DNA of 64,000 nucleotides from Streptomyces qinzhouensis (GTDB lineage Bacteria; Actinomycetota; Actinomycetes; Streptomycetales; Streptomycetaceae): NCBI RefSeq assembly GCF_007856155.1, contig NZ_CP042266.1, positions 6,882,001 to 6,946,000 of the forward strand, read 5' to 3'. Shown piece by piece: positions 17,301 to 25,835 of this stretch (position 1 is its first letter; each line of letters starts with the position of its first letter). The notes under the pieces were generated by a model. It saw only the letters and a program-made list of their open reading frames with translations, ran no database searches and was not told where the DNA came from. The position numbers and the translations under genes were made by a program.

Positions 17301-18286
17301 CCGGTGAGGGCGGTGAAGGCGTCCTCGGTGGTGGCCCCGAGGGCGACGTTGAGCGCTCCGCTGTCCTTGACGGTGTGGAGGGGGTCGGGAGAGGGGGCGC
17401 TGTCGGCCGCCGGGTCCCAGCGGACGGTCAGGGCCAGGCCCTGGTAGAGGCTGCGGACCGTGGGGTCCAGGTCGGCGTCGAGGACCGGGTTGCCGGTGAG
17501 GCGTGGGTCCCGCCAGTTGAGCCGGGTGAGCCGGTCGGCGTAGGAGGTGCCGGGCGGCAGCGTGGCGAGGACGTCGGCGGCGGGGTCGGAGTACCAGCCG
17601 ACGACCTGGTATCCGAGGGTGTCCGCCGCCGGGACGTCGGCCAGGTCGTCCAGGAACGAGAAGACATGGGTGTTGTGCGGGACGTACGTGGTGAAGTGCG
17701 GGTCGCCCACGTCCATGGCGGTGAGGAACAGCGGGTCCCGCGGGGCCCGTTCCGTCCAGGGCGCGGTATCGGTGTGCGGGAAGGCCAGTCCGATGGCCGC
17801 CTGATGCGCCTTGGAGGTCCTGGCGTTGCGGTACGGGTCGGAGCTCGCCGACCAGGCGCCGAGGGTGTCGTCGGTGACCAGGTAGGGGCTGGAGTGTTCA
17901 AGGGGGTGGCCCTGCTGCCGGGCGTACGGGGTGTGCGGGCAGTCGCTCTCGACGACCCATGCCGTGACGCGGCGGGTGGCGGTGCCGCCGAACCGGGTGA
18001 CGAGCCACCGGTTGGGTACGAGCGGATAGTCGACCTCGCCGGTGGCGGGGGACTCGAAGCCGTGGCGCAGCCCCCGCGGAAGCGTCCAGTGCAGACGCAC
18101 CCCGGTACGGCTGAAGAAGGGGTCGTCGCTCTGGCGGTCCCCCTCGTCGGGATCGGGGCTCATGTAGTCGTTCAGGGCGAGGTAGTTCCGGCGCCGGATA
18201 CGGAAGCCGTCCCGGCGCAGCAGGGCCGGTGACACCACCAGGGCGTCGAGGGCGACCGGTACGACGAGGGCGGGGCGCGTACTCAT
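14363..18286 (-). CDS. 1307-aa protein of unknown function in RIP operon
   Basis: This 1307-residue protein has no signal peptide or membrane helix. Its start (ATG 18286) overlaps the stop of the preceding gene by 4 bp, so translation is coupled. I do not recognise a named domain. Conspicuous segments are VRLHWTLPRGLRHG and YPLVPNRWLVTRFGG near the N-terminus, PLFMEWKTVYHH followed by CWAFDGTDYRYVPG in the middle, and LLLVDPRASVHAVSGI near the end; they look like conserved structural motifs. Around residues 390-430 lies a Thr/Gly/Ala/Pro linker built from 30-bp DNA repeats. A coiled or helical region (RQLDGLLGEVHALQWRLNSL) follows it. A structural or scaffold role in an assembly with its neighbours is inferred only from size and operon position. 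Confidence 0.8.
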   Translation of the reverse strand: MSTRPALVVPVALDALVVSPALLRRDGFRIRRRNYLALNDYMSPDPDEGDRQSDDPFFSRTGVRLHWTLPRGLRHGFESPATGEVDYPLVPNRWLVTRFGGTATRRVTAWVVESDCPHTPYARQQGHPLEHSSPYLVTDDTLGAWSASSDPYRNARTSKAHQAAIGLAFPHTDTAPWTERAPRDPLFLTAMDVGDPHFTTYVPHNTHVFSFLDDLADVPAADTLGYQVVGWYSDPAADVLATLPPGTSYADRLTRLNWRDPRLTGNPVLDADLDPTVRSLYQGLALTVRWDPAADSAPSPDPLHTVKDSGALNVALGATTEDAFTALTGHALHAAGARPTTADLQLLRAFLHDLLPVADEKGGDERVRRAVHAASFGASSGGYRWTVAPPPADTGATGAVPTETGAIGAVPAETGRGGTGPTGTGDSGAPAPGTPPEPFTPPAWLTTLNDDQRQLDGLLGEVHALQWRLNSLWLKNGLLGILDPPPAHAPDQDDIRAELDPTREGSLAHTVRARAAEARALTGRVPQPDRSAPHANAHDALLAGISAFGLARGLPEGAVLKAVPRPAYWHSANPVVSLSGVLPPADTTVADTPLPVRPLTDSTPTPLVSAVTVRGRAITAHPGQGPMPAFPGLDALPDGTAGLLTEYFLLDPGNAGALAAADGLPEAEVAAALAAHRPGDCTGTPPALGLDPWSQPWEPLFMEWKTVYHHIPHTNGGQSCWAFDGTDYRYVPGTAPTPKPVVVKGISDLGPHPRTLFAARLTEFVSRYGSADQRDRLPARLAAIGDWAFLAQELTGFNERLAARDTRAFRRPTTRDRHFPEVAGLAGYPDATTEDALPDRYRGRVTSVPYLPGGESGPFHETRQGQIHLEELFLYDKFGRVLDVVSADLATGGLHDYRNFPLVVDTALTTDSSLAPTVAAVAQLPPRPLQPARLDFDLLDAATGTRVVETAADPSPVTGWLLPDHLDRSLLLYEPGGRFLGTYRLLTDGTGARTGQWEPPPDGTVTTLAQVQALAPTIAGLLGSRALATEANLSAFLDVIDSTLWTTDPLGDRTDQTLSVLVGRPLALVRARLRLTLDGPPRSDTGWAATLRPPPSAFTADTFAVRLGDQPARDDGLIGYYRTAPGGGYDYERFDSVSAPDDGQGLVVRIGPPGAPDPARTPNYPALTFGDTEPTGLLLLVDPRASVHAVSGITPTASVTVPRQHVDGALRRLGAVFRFGPVVGGGGEGGALTFPRPSTRHGTWSWLRPTPPAGGNWTPCDLAPAPPNAVFPDRPPTLEDGLLRLLPEPEGEDSDSGSVADSVPEQQ

Positions 18287-20667
18287 CCCCGGTCTCCTTC
18301 CGGGGCGGGGAACCGGTCGCCGTCCGGGCCGTCGAACCGGATGGCCTCGGGGACTCTGACCAGTTGGAGGGCGAGGTCGGCGGGGCCGAGCGGCCCGAGC
18401 GCGGTGCCGTGCGCACGGTCCAGCGCGGCGGACAGCGCGGGCAGGAGCGAACCGAGGTCCAGAACCCGGACGGCGGGGTCCGCGGACGGGCGGAGGTGGT
18501 CCAGGACCCCGAAGGTGACGCCGGGGCCGAGCTGCTCACCGAGCGGCGGCCGGGGGCCGGTGTCCGGTGTCGTCAGGCGGCGCAGCGGGATCAGACCGTC
18601 GTCCTCGACTCCGAAGCGGAAGCCTTCCTGGGGTTCGGCGAGTTCCACGGTCGCGGGCACCCCGTTGAACAGGCACAGCAGCACGCTGGGTGAGAGATGG
18701 TCCATGCGCAGCACCGGCAGCGCCCGGCCGTCGGGGCCGACGGCACGGACGGCGAGATGGGGCCATCCGGCGACCAGCGCGGAGCGCAGCAGCAGTCCGC
18801 CGACCGGACCGAGGCCGGCGGGCGGCTCGTCGGCGGGGCCGTTCGGGACCCCGCGGCTCGCGTCCCGGTGGGCCGCCGCGGACTCCGCCGCCTTCGTGCG
18901 TACGACCGCGGCCACCACCTGGTCCTGGAGCGTGTCCCGGCTCGACCGGGCGCCGATCCCCAGCGCCCCGCCGACCAGCGCGGCCGTCCAGTTCGGGTCG
19001 GTGTGGAAGAAGCGGAGCGACTCCGGCGGCAGCATCCGCCCATCGGGTACGAGACAGCTGAACGGCACTCCTTGGAGCAGCAGCAGCCGTCCCAGCCAGT
19101 CCACCACCGGGGCCAGATGTCCCTTGAGGCCGTCGTCCTCGTCCAGGGCCCGGGTGATGGCCCGGCGGGCGGCGTCGGACCGCAGGAAGGTGTCCAGGTC
19201 CCGGCTCGGGTCGTCCGGCGCGGGCTCGGGCGCGGGCGGCGACCAGTTGCCGGTGGGGCGGGCCGGGGTCGTGCCCAGGGTGGCGAGGAGGGGCCCGTCG
19301 AGCAGTGCGGCGAAGGCCGTACGGGCGGTACCCGGCCGCCCCTCGTCGCCGTCCGGCGGCAGATGGCTGCTGGTGGCCCGGTGGTACAGGGTGTCGGCCA
19401 GACCGCGGGCGGCGCGCTGGAACGCGGTGAGCTCCTGGATGTACGCGGAGTCGGCGAGTGCGAGCGCCCGGCCCGTCTCGAACGCGGCGGCGAGCGATAC
19501 GTCGAAGCTGCCCCGCGCGGGGTCGTAGCCGAGCAGGGAGTCCGCGGCGTCTGCGGTGGTCACCCGGTCGACCACCGGGGGCAGTACGGGGGTCAGCGGC
19601 CCCCGGTACCAGCCGAAGGTACGCTCGCCCGACCGGATCCGGTACGGCAGCGGCACATAGCCGGCGCCGATCCGCCGAGCCACCTCCCGCCGGGCCTCCG
19701 GGGTGCCGTCGGCGTCCTCGTACGGGGAGGGCAGCCGCAGCCACATCTCCTCGCGGGTCGCCGCCCGCGAGCGGTCCGGGGTACGGGTGAGCCCTTCGGC
19801 GAGGTCACGGAAGTGCCCCGGCGCGTCGGGGTGGGCCCAGAACGTCCAGCGGCACAGGGACAGCAGAGCGACCGACGTACGGCCCCGGAAGTCGGGGTCG
19901 GGCCTCAGGAGCGGCTCATGGCCCTCCAGGGAGACCAGGTGGACGATGTTCTTGGTGCGGGCCTCCGGGGGTGATCCCGGCGGGGCGGCGGCCGGGAAGC
20001 GGCCCGCGACGACGACGGAGAACAGCCCGTCCTCCTCGATACCGAGGACGGGCCGGTCCCCGGTGTTGGCGCCCCGGCAGTGCGCCAGATACCGCAACTC
20101 GTCCAGCCGGGGCACCACTTGGCGGAAGACGGCGGTGGGGAGCCGGACGACCTCGCACGGATCGTCCGGCCCGATGTCCGCCTCCGGGGACAGCGCGGGC
20201 TTGAGCACATCCGGGTCGGCGGCGAGGAACGCGCCCACCGTGGTCGGTTCGGAGCGGGCCGGGGCGGTCGTACCCCCGGCGATCTGGTCATCGGTGAGGA
20301 CCAGCAGCGCCAGCCACGGAGTGGTGCGGTCCGCTCCGCTCAGCGGGCGCTCCCACGGCAGCAGTGGGTCGCCGAGCACCACATGCGGCAGGACCTCGGC
20401 GAACCGGCCCTCGGCGGAATCCGGCGGCTGCCGGGCGACCACCGCCGCGGTGCCGACGGCCACTTGAGGCGCGCGTACGGTGAACCGCTGCACGGCCAGG
20501 AACGGACCGCCGACGATCCCGGCGCCCCCGTCCGGGCCGGTGCGCAGGGTGTGGGTGACCTCGATCCGGTAGTCACCCGCGGGCAGGGCGGGCAGATAGT
20601 GGTCGTGCAGTTCGACGTCCCCGACCGGGATGGTGTCGCGGGCGGGGTGCTGCGGGCTCGGGCTCAT
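18283..20667 (-). CDS. 794-aa protein of unknown function in RIP operon
   Basis: From ATG 20667, behind GAGGGAG, this protein has 794 residues without signal peptide or membrane helix. The N-terminus is beta-rich (LHDHYLPALPAGDYRIEVTH, FLAVQRFTVRAPQVAVG). It is followed by VLPHVVLGDPLLPWERPL and TTPWLALLVLTDDQI, phrases I associate with uncharacterised large proteins in actinobacteria and myxobacteria. A long mixed region with VALLSLCRWTFWAHPDAPGH and LFNGVPATVELAEPQEGFRF follows. No enzyme motif is seen. The stop overlaps the next start by 4 bp and 59 bp separate it from the upstream 1353-aa gene, so all are likely cotranscribed. The function is unknown; a structural subunit is possible. Confidence 0.8.
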   Translation of the reverse strand: MSPSPQHPARDTIPVGDVELHDHYLPALPAGDYRIEVTHTLRTGPDGGAGIVGGPFLAVQRFTVRAPQVAVGTAAVVARQPPDSAEGRFAEVLPHVVLGDPLLPWERPLSGADRTTPWLALLVLTDDQIAGGTTAPARSEPTTVGAFLAADPDVLKPALSPEADIGPDDPCEVVRLPTAVFRQVVPRLDELRYLAHCRGANTGDRPVLGIEEDGLFSVVVAGRFPAAAPPGSPPEARTKNIVHLVSLEGHEPLLRPDPDFRGRTSVALLSLCRWTFWAHPDAPGHFRDLAEGLTRTPDRSRAATREEMWLRLPSPYEDADGTPEARREVARRIGAGYVPLPYRIRSGERTFGWYRGPLTPVLPPVVDRVTTADAADSLLGYDPARGSFDVSLAAAFETGRALALADSAYIQELTAFQRAARGLADTLYHRATSSHLPPDGDEGRPGTARTAFAALLDGPLLATLGTTPARPTGNWSPPAPEPAPDDPSRDLDTFLRSDAARRAITRALDEDDGLKGHLAPVVDWLGRLLLLQGVPFSCLVPDGRMLPPESLRFFHTDPNWTAALVGGALGIGARSSRDTLQDQVVAAVVRTKAAESAAAHRDASRGVPNGPADEPPAGLGPVGGLLLRSALVAGWPHLAVRAVGPDGRALPVLRMDHLSPSVLLCLFNGVPATVELAEPQEGFRFGVEDDGLIPLRRLTTPDTGPRPPLGEQLGPGVTFGVLDHLRPSADPAVRVLDLGSLLPALSAALDRAHGTALGPLGPADLALQLVRVPEAIRFDGPDGDRFPAPEGDRG

Positions 20668-20726
20668 ATGCGGCTCCCTCGGTCCTGGAACGGGGTCCGG
20701 CGTGTCCGTCCGGAACCCGTCCCGGA

Positions 20727-23700
20727 TCAGTCCTGGGACGGGTTCCGGGTCAGCGGGGCCCGGCTGTAGAGGTGGGCGGCGCCCGCCGCCAGACCGGCCA
20801 GCGGGTCCGCCGGACCGCTGAACAGACCGGCGTCGGCCAGTGCCGCGCACAGCTGATCGCGCCCGGTGCGTGCCGTACCCCGGTCGATCCTCCCGATCCG
20901 GTCCACGGAGGAGTCGTCGGGTACGCAGAGATGGTCACGGTCGGGAACGGAGGACGGGGGCAGCGGGGCGAGACCGGGCGGGATCTCGTCGGCGGAGTAC
21001 TCGCTGAGCGGGAAGACCCCGCGCGATTCGGCCAGTTCCGGCCGGGGCGCCCGGAGGTCGTAGCCGACGGGCCGGTCGGGGAGCACCTCGGCGCCGGGCG
21101 CGTCCGGGGTGTGGCTGAAGGGGGCCGGCGGGGCGCCCCACAGCGCGGCGGGGAGGTGGTGGGTGCGGGCGGTGGCCGTCCAGCCGTCCATCGCGGCCGG
21201 GGTGCCTTCGTAGAACAGCTTCAGACGGTGCTCGCCGACCAGGCCGGTACGGTCCATGGGCCGGATGTCGACCGCGGGCCCGTCCTCGGGACCGGGCGGC
21301 GACAGCGGGGCGTCGCCCAGGCGCAGATGGCTGGCGGGCACCGCGGACTGGGTGAAGAACCGCAGGTCACGAGCGCGGGCGTACCACACCTCGCCGCTGT
21401 TGCTCAGCTCCCCGGTGGCGTCAGCGGGGTCATCACTGTCATCAGCGTCATCAGCGTCATCAGTGTTTCTCATGGCCTTGTCCACGCCGTTCACCGGAGC
21501 GATGGTGACGACGTCCGCCGGTTTCGGCAGCAGATCCGCGAACCCGTCCCACCCCAGCGCCTCGGTATCCGCTCCGGAGGGGCCGGGCCCGAAGCCGATG
21601 GTCCTGGAGAAGGTCAGGAAGTGCGCGGTGACCGAACCGCCGGTCGGCGGTCCCCACAGCTCCAGATCGGCGCCGACGGTCACACTGATGGTCTTGTGGA
21701 GGATCCCTATGTTGACCTGGTACGAGGCCCCGATGCTCACCGAGACCCGGGCGGTGAAGAAGAAGGGCCGCCAGGACAGCAGGACATCCGCCTGGGCGGT
21801 GAACCACGCCCGGAAGTCCCCCGCGTGGAAGACGATGCTCAGCCGTCCCCCGGCCATCGCGCACGACGGGGTCACCGCGAGATACGCCTGAGCGGTGATC
21901 GTCAGATTGTCGCTGACGGCCCAGTCGATGCCCAGCCGTGGCACGTCCGGGTAGCCGGTGGGGCGCCGGAACGACGGATGGTAGCCGCCGAGGGTGACCA
22001 CGAACTGTCCGGCGTTCGGGTGGTCGCCGAACCACACCGAGGCGGCGAAACCGCCGGTGAGATGGCAGGCGGGGGTCAGGACATACGACACCGGAGCCAA
22101 CTGCGCGGCCAGCTCGAAGCTTCCGGAGAGAGGCCGGACGACCGCTTCGAGCCCCAGCTCGGCGTAGACGTACGTACGGGTGGCGGACTCGGCGGGCATC
22201 GGCAGCTGGAGGGTGGCGATCCCCAGCACGGCGAGCGCCGTCTCCCGGCCGAACTCGGCGGCCAGCAGCACCTTGGAGTTCACCACCTCGGCCACGGTGA
22301 ACTCGACGCCCAGGGCCAGCCAGTACGAGCCCTGGCGCGGGGCGATCCACTCCCGTGGGGGACCACCGGGCACGGCGGGCCTGCGGCCCTCCAGGACGTC
22401 CAGGACCGCGGACGGCCGCCGGTCGGCGTCCGGCCCCTGCTTGTTCAGCACCAGCAGGGGGAATCCGGACACCTCCCGGGGGCTCGGCAGGGTGAGTTCA
22501 CGGTTGAAGCCGAAGCCGGCCATCAACCCGGTGACCAGGATCGGCGGCGCGGCCACGATGGGCGCTTCGAGCTGGGCGAAGACGAACAACGACGGCTGCC
22601 CGGTGGTCAGCTGGGCGTACGAGCCGACGGCGGCCAGGGAGAAGTCCGGTACGGCGATGGTCGCGGTGCCGTCGAACTGGAAGGCGACCCCCTCGTCCAG
22701 CCGGTCGTCGGGGAGGTGCAGCAGGGCGCCTTCGATCTCGATCGGGGGAGAGACATAGCCGATGCCGAGGCCGTCGAGGTGGAAGACGGGGGCGAACCGG
22801 TCCAGCGACGAGCCGACGGCCAGACCGTCCAGCTCCATGGTGAGCGGCCCGAGCCGCACCCCGGCGTCGAGGCCGAAGAGCAGTGCGTTGTGCTGGTACA
22901 TCACCCCGATGCGGTTGATCTGGATGACCCCGAGCTGCTTCTGAACGTCGAACCAGACGCCGCTGGAGGCCGGGGTGCCGGGCGAGGCGGGGGCGGACGA
23001 GGGCACGGCGGGAGTGTCCGGCGCGGCCTGCGCCGAGTTGCCCGGGGCGGCGGGGCCGGCGGGGCCGGCGGGGCCGGTGGGCAGACCGAGGGCGACGGGC
23101 GTCCGCTCCTGGCCGATGCGAAGGTCGGCGAGGGCGGCCGGTCCGGCCTTCAGCCCGCCCGTGGGTAACTCCACCACCCGGGCCTGCGCGAGCAGTGGGT
23201 TGGCGGCGCCGGTCGCGGTGGTGTCGAACACGCCGGAGGAGTAGAGGACCTGGAGGTTGTCGACGGCGAGTTCGCCGCCCGCCTCGGCGAGGAATCCGCC
23301 GACGAGCGGCAGCCCGGCCAGATCGACCGACGCCGACAGATCGACCCCGACACAGAACACCGCCGGGCCGCTCGCCGGTTTGACCCGTACGAACTTGGCG
23401 TCCGTCAGCTCGATGCGCAGGCTGTCCGGTACATCGGCGGCCAGATCGGCGGAGAAGTGCGCCACCAGGTCCCGGAAGGTGACCGGGGCGCCGTCGGCGG
23501 TGGAGTGAAAGACGGCGACGAGGAGCTCGGTGCCGGTCCTCTCCTCGTCGAAGACGACGTCGAAGGAGAAGTCGCCGATGGCCAGCCGCCCGCCGTAGTG
23601 GACGGCCGAATCGTTCCGGGTGACGGTCAGCGCGAGCGTTGCGGTGATGCCGTCGGCGATCGGGATCCGTCCCCGGCAGAGGAAGTCGAAGATCTTGGTG

Positions 23701-24788
23701 CCGGTGGTGTGGGAGAGCCGGAGTGCGGTGAGTTCCAGGGAGCGGAAGGGGCCGGGGACGTCGGGCAGCCGCAGGGCGTCGATCACCTCGCCCACGCCGA
23801 TCGCCCCGGCCGCGAGACCACCGCTGAAGGTCCAGCCGCCCTTCGCGCTGCCGGTCTGCGAGGCGGATACGTCGATGTCGATGGAGTGGCCGATCGACAC
23901 CGTGCCGCCGATCTGGGCCACGAACGTGCGGGCGGGGTCGTAGTACAGGGCCACGGACAGGGTCGTGAGCGCGAAGGGGCCGATGCCCCAGTCGCCGGTG
24001 GCCCTCATCCGGACGAGGAAGGACCTGCCGAGGCTCGCGGTGAACGACAGTTCGGTGACGGCCGGCGTCGCGGGCACCTCGCTCACGGGCAGCCCGAACG
24101 ATTCCAGCAGGGCGCGGACGCCGAGCGGCTCGCCGTCGCGCAACCGGCCGGTGACCCGCAGATCGGGCAGCCATACCGCGATCTCCAGCGAGAGAGCCCT
24201 GAGATCGAGCGCGGCGACGACCGCCATCGAGGTGACCGCGCGGACAGTCGGTACGACACCGTCCTTCGGGGACAGCCGGAAGTCGAATCCGGCGACGTCA
24301 CGGGCCGCCAGGTCGAGCGCGCTCAGCCCTTGCCGGGCGCTCTGCCACACGGACGTGGAGCCGAGGCGTTCCCCGAGTTCGTCCAGCGAGTCGGCGAACG
24401 CCCCCTGCCGGCGTGGGCGTACGGCCGCGGTGAGAGCGCCGTCCTCGCCCTCGGTCACCGTACACACCACGTCGACGGTGTCGAACGCCCCGCTGAGCAC
24501 GATGCCGGCGGAGCCGTCGGCCGCCACGGTCACCGTCATGCCGGTCACCGCGAGCGTTACCCGCTCGCCGGCGGGCCATTCGGTGGACGCGCAGACGAGG
24601 CCGAGTGTCAGCGCGGTGTGCCCGGTGTCGATCCGCGGCGCCTGCGAACCGGGAGTGCCCTGGCAGACGCCGTCCGGGAACGTGGCCAGCAGATCGGTCA
24701 GTTGCGGGGGCAGCACGGTGTCCGTGGCGCGTAGCAGGGGAGTGTCCCCCAGGCTCGTCAGGTGCGCTTTCAGGGCATCGAGATCCAC
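20727..24788 (-). CDS. 1353-aa beta-rich protein resembling DUF6603
   Basis: This 1353-residue protein (GTG 24788 behind GAGGGGG) has no signal peptide. Repeated amphipathic beta-strand segments fill most of it (for example FALTTLSVALYYDPARTFVA, FEGTATI-like strands and DIDVSASQTGS). A conserved block, ILVTGLMAGFGFNRELTLPS then VSGFPLLVL, followed by WLALGVEFTVAEVVNSKVLL and FVVTLGGYHPSFRRPTGYPD, matches my recollection of the DUF6603 family found in bacteria and fungi; I hold this with moderate confidence. A Pro/Gly/Ala linker at ~580-620 is built on 9-bp repeats. The strand pattern suggests a long beta-solenoid or a tube-like barrel. The role is unknown. It lies directly downstream of the ribosome-inactivating protein gene, 17 bp away. 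Confidence 0.8.
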   Translation of the reverse strand: MDLDALKAHLTSLGDTPLLRATDTVLPPQLTDLLATFPDGVCQGTPGSQAPRIDTGHTALTLGLVCASTEWPAGERVTLAVTGMTVTVAADGSAGIVLSGAFDTVDVVCTVTEGEDGALTAAVRPRRQGAFADSLDELGERLGSTSVWQSARQGLSALDLAARDVAGFDFRLSPKDGVVPTVRAVTSMAVVAALDLRALSLEIAVWLPDLRVTGRLRDGEPLGVRALLESFGLPVSEVPATPAVTELSFTASLGRSFLVRMRATGDWGIGPFALTTLSVALYYDPARTFVAQIGGTVSIGHSIDIDVSASQTGSAKGGWTFSGGLAAGAIGVGEVIDALRLPDVPGPFRSLELTALRLSHTTGTKIFDFLCRGRIPIADGITATLALTVTRNDSAVHYGGRLAIGDFSFDVVFDEERTGTELLVAVFHSTADGAPVTFRDLVAHFSADLAADVPDSLRIELTDAKFVRVKPASGPAVFCVGVDLSASVDLAGLPLVGGFLAEAGGELAVDNLQVLYSSGVFDTTATGAANPLLAQARVVELPTGGLKAGPAALADLRIGQERTPVALGLPTGPAGPAGPAAPGNSAQAAPDTPAVPSSAPASPGTPASSGVWFDVQKQLGVIQINRIGVMYQHNALLFGLDAGVRLGPLTMELDGLAVGSSLDRFAPVFHLDGLGIGYVSPPIEIEGALLHLPDDRLDEGVAFQFDGTATIAVPDFSLAAVGSYAQLTTGQPSLFVFAQLEAPIVAAPPILVTGLMAGFGFNRELTLPSPREVSGFPLLVLNKQGPDADRRPSAVLDVLEGRRPAVPGGPPREWIAPRQGSYWLALGVEFTVAEVVNSKVLLAAEFGRETALAVLGIATLQLPMPAESATRTYVYAELGLEAVVRPLSGSFELAAQLAPVSYVLTPACHLTGGFAASVWFGDHPNAGQFVVTLGGYHPSFRRPTGYPDVPRLGIDWAVSDNLTITAQAYLAVTPSCAMAGGRLSIVFHAGDFRAWFTAQADVLLSWRPFFFTARVSVSIGASYQVNIGILHKTISVTVGADLELWGPPTGGSVTAHFLTFSRTIGFGPGPSGADTEALGWDGFADLLPKPADVVTIAPVNGVDKAMRNTDDADDADDSDDPADATGELSNSGEVWYARARDLRFFTQSAVPASHLRLGDAPLSPPGPEDGPAVDIRPMDRTGLVGEHRLKLFYEGTPAAMDGWTATARTHHLPAALWGAPPAPFSHTPDAPGAEVLPDRPVGYDLRAPRPELAESRGVFPLSEYSADEIPPGLAPLPPSSVPDRDHLCVPDDSSVDRIGRIDRGTARTGRDQLCAALADAGLFSGPADPLAGLAAGAAHLYSRAPLTRNPSQD

Positions 24789-24805
24789 CGGACCCCCTCG
24801 GTCGG

Positions 24806-25540
24806 CTACTGGTGCAGAGCGCCGTTCCCCATGATCTGTTCGGCTTCGGCCGGCCCGACCTCACGCGCGGCGTACTGGATAACGGGTTTCGTCCTGCGGA
24901 CCACCGCCGACAGGTCGTCCCACTTCTTGACCGCCTCGTTGAAGTACATCGTCTCCGTACCGTCCGGCCTCGTCAGACGGGTGTACTGGGACCAGAGTTC
25001 CGGCCATCCGGTGAGGAAGTCCTCGCAGAATCCGCCGAAGCGGGCCATCTCCGCGGTCATGATGATGAGCCGGTGGAATGCCTCCTCGGCTTTTTCGGGT
25101 GCTCCCGATCCGGTCTTCACCAATTTATCCACATGGTTGTACAGGGTTTCCAGGTCGTTGATCAGCTGGAACCCTCCGATGTCGAAGTCCGGGACGGCCT
25201 CGGAGTAACTCGATGAAACGCGCTGATTGGTCTGCAAAGCTGCCGGTTGATCGGGTGCGGCCTGATTCCCGCGGGCGGCGAGAAAGTGCTCCGTGGTGCC
25301 GACGCGGCCGATCGACCAGCCTTGGACATAGAGATTCTGCTTCAGAATGTAGAGCCGGACCGCCTTGGCTCCGTAGTCCAGCTCGAAATCGACCCGGACG
25401 AACCGTGCGTCGGGGTTCTGCGGGGTTCCGATGTTCGGGTTGAATCGGTCGCGCAGAAACTGAATCATCGCGCGGAATGTGGCCGCGTCCGATTCATAAC
25501 CAGCCGCGTATGTATGGGTGTCCCCATTCGCCATGACCAT
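24806..25540 (-). CDS. ribosome-inactivating protein (rRNA N-glycosylase) family
   Basis: From ATG 25540 this protein has 244 residues and the RIP/Shiga-A-chain pattern. The active-site helix reads FHRLIIMTAEMARFGGF, giving catalytic Glu164 and Arg167 (family E-A-x-R). The upstream substrate tyrosines fit Tyr71 in NLYVQGWSIG and Tyr112 in SSYSEA, and the conserved Trp is Trp207 in NEAVKKWDDLSAVV. RIPs remove one adenine from the sarcin-ricin loop of large-subunit rRNA and stop translation. A few Streptomyces encode RIPs (known for S. coelicolor). There is no signal peptide and no B chain, so export and cell entry must come from elsewhere. It is the first gene of the five-gene operon. ATG 25534 is an alternative start; GGGGGGA favours 25540. 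Confidence 0.85.
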   Translation of the reverse strand: MVMANGDTHTYAAGYESDAATFRAMIQFLRDRFNPNIGTPQNPDARFVRVDFELDYGAKAVRLYILKQNLYVQGWSIGRVGTTEHFLAARGNQAAPDQPAALQTNQRVSSSYSEAVPDFDIGGFQLINDLETLYNHVDKLVKTGSGAPEKAEEAFHRLIIMTAEMARFGGFCEDFLTGWPELWSQYTRLTRPDGTETMYFNEAVKKWDDLSAVVRRTKPVIQYAAREVGPAEAEQIMGNGALHQ

Positions 25541-25835
25541 TCCGCGGTCCCCCCGCCGGATTCCCCGTCGCCGTGGACCGCCACAGTCTCGCCGCTGCCC
25601 GGAGGGATGCGCAAGGCCGCGACGGGCCGGGCCGCGGCGGAATCCCTCGGGGATGGGACGGAAAGCGAGACGTGTGCTGAAGGCGTCTTGTGAGGCGCGA
25701 TGTGCGGGGCAGGGACCAGGAAGAACGTCCAGGTGAGCGGTGGAGCGGGGGCGGTGTATCACGCGGATCCCCGGAGCCGGGGTGCGGACGGCGCCGTATG
25801 CTGCGGCGGCCGGGGAGTGATACGAGAGGGGAACC

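Noticed and set aside
16673..18232. 519-codon plus-strand frame opposite the 1307-aa gene
   Set aside because: Gly/Val/Arg-rich antisense shadow without motif; the minus gene is operon-linked with coupled start.
20772..23168. 798-codon plus-strand frame
   Set aside because: Antisense shadow of the DUF6603-like gene; composition dominated by Gly/Arg/Gln/His with no domain.
12922..25540. Prophage tail or contractile injection system
   Set aside because: No sheath, tube, baseplate, tape-measure, AAA ATPase, terminase or capsid gene; only one fibre-like protein.
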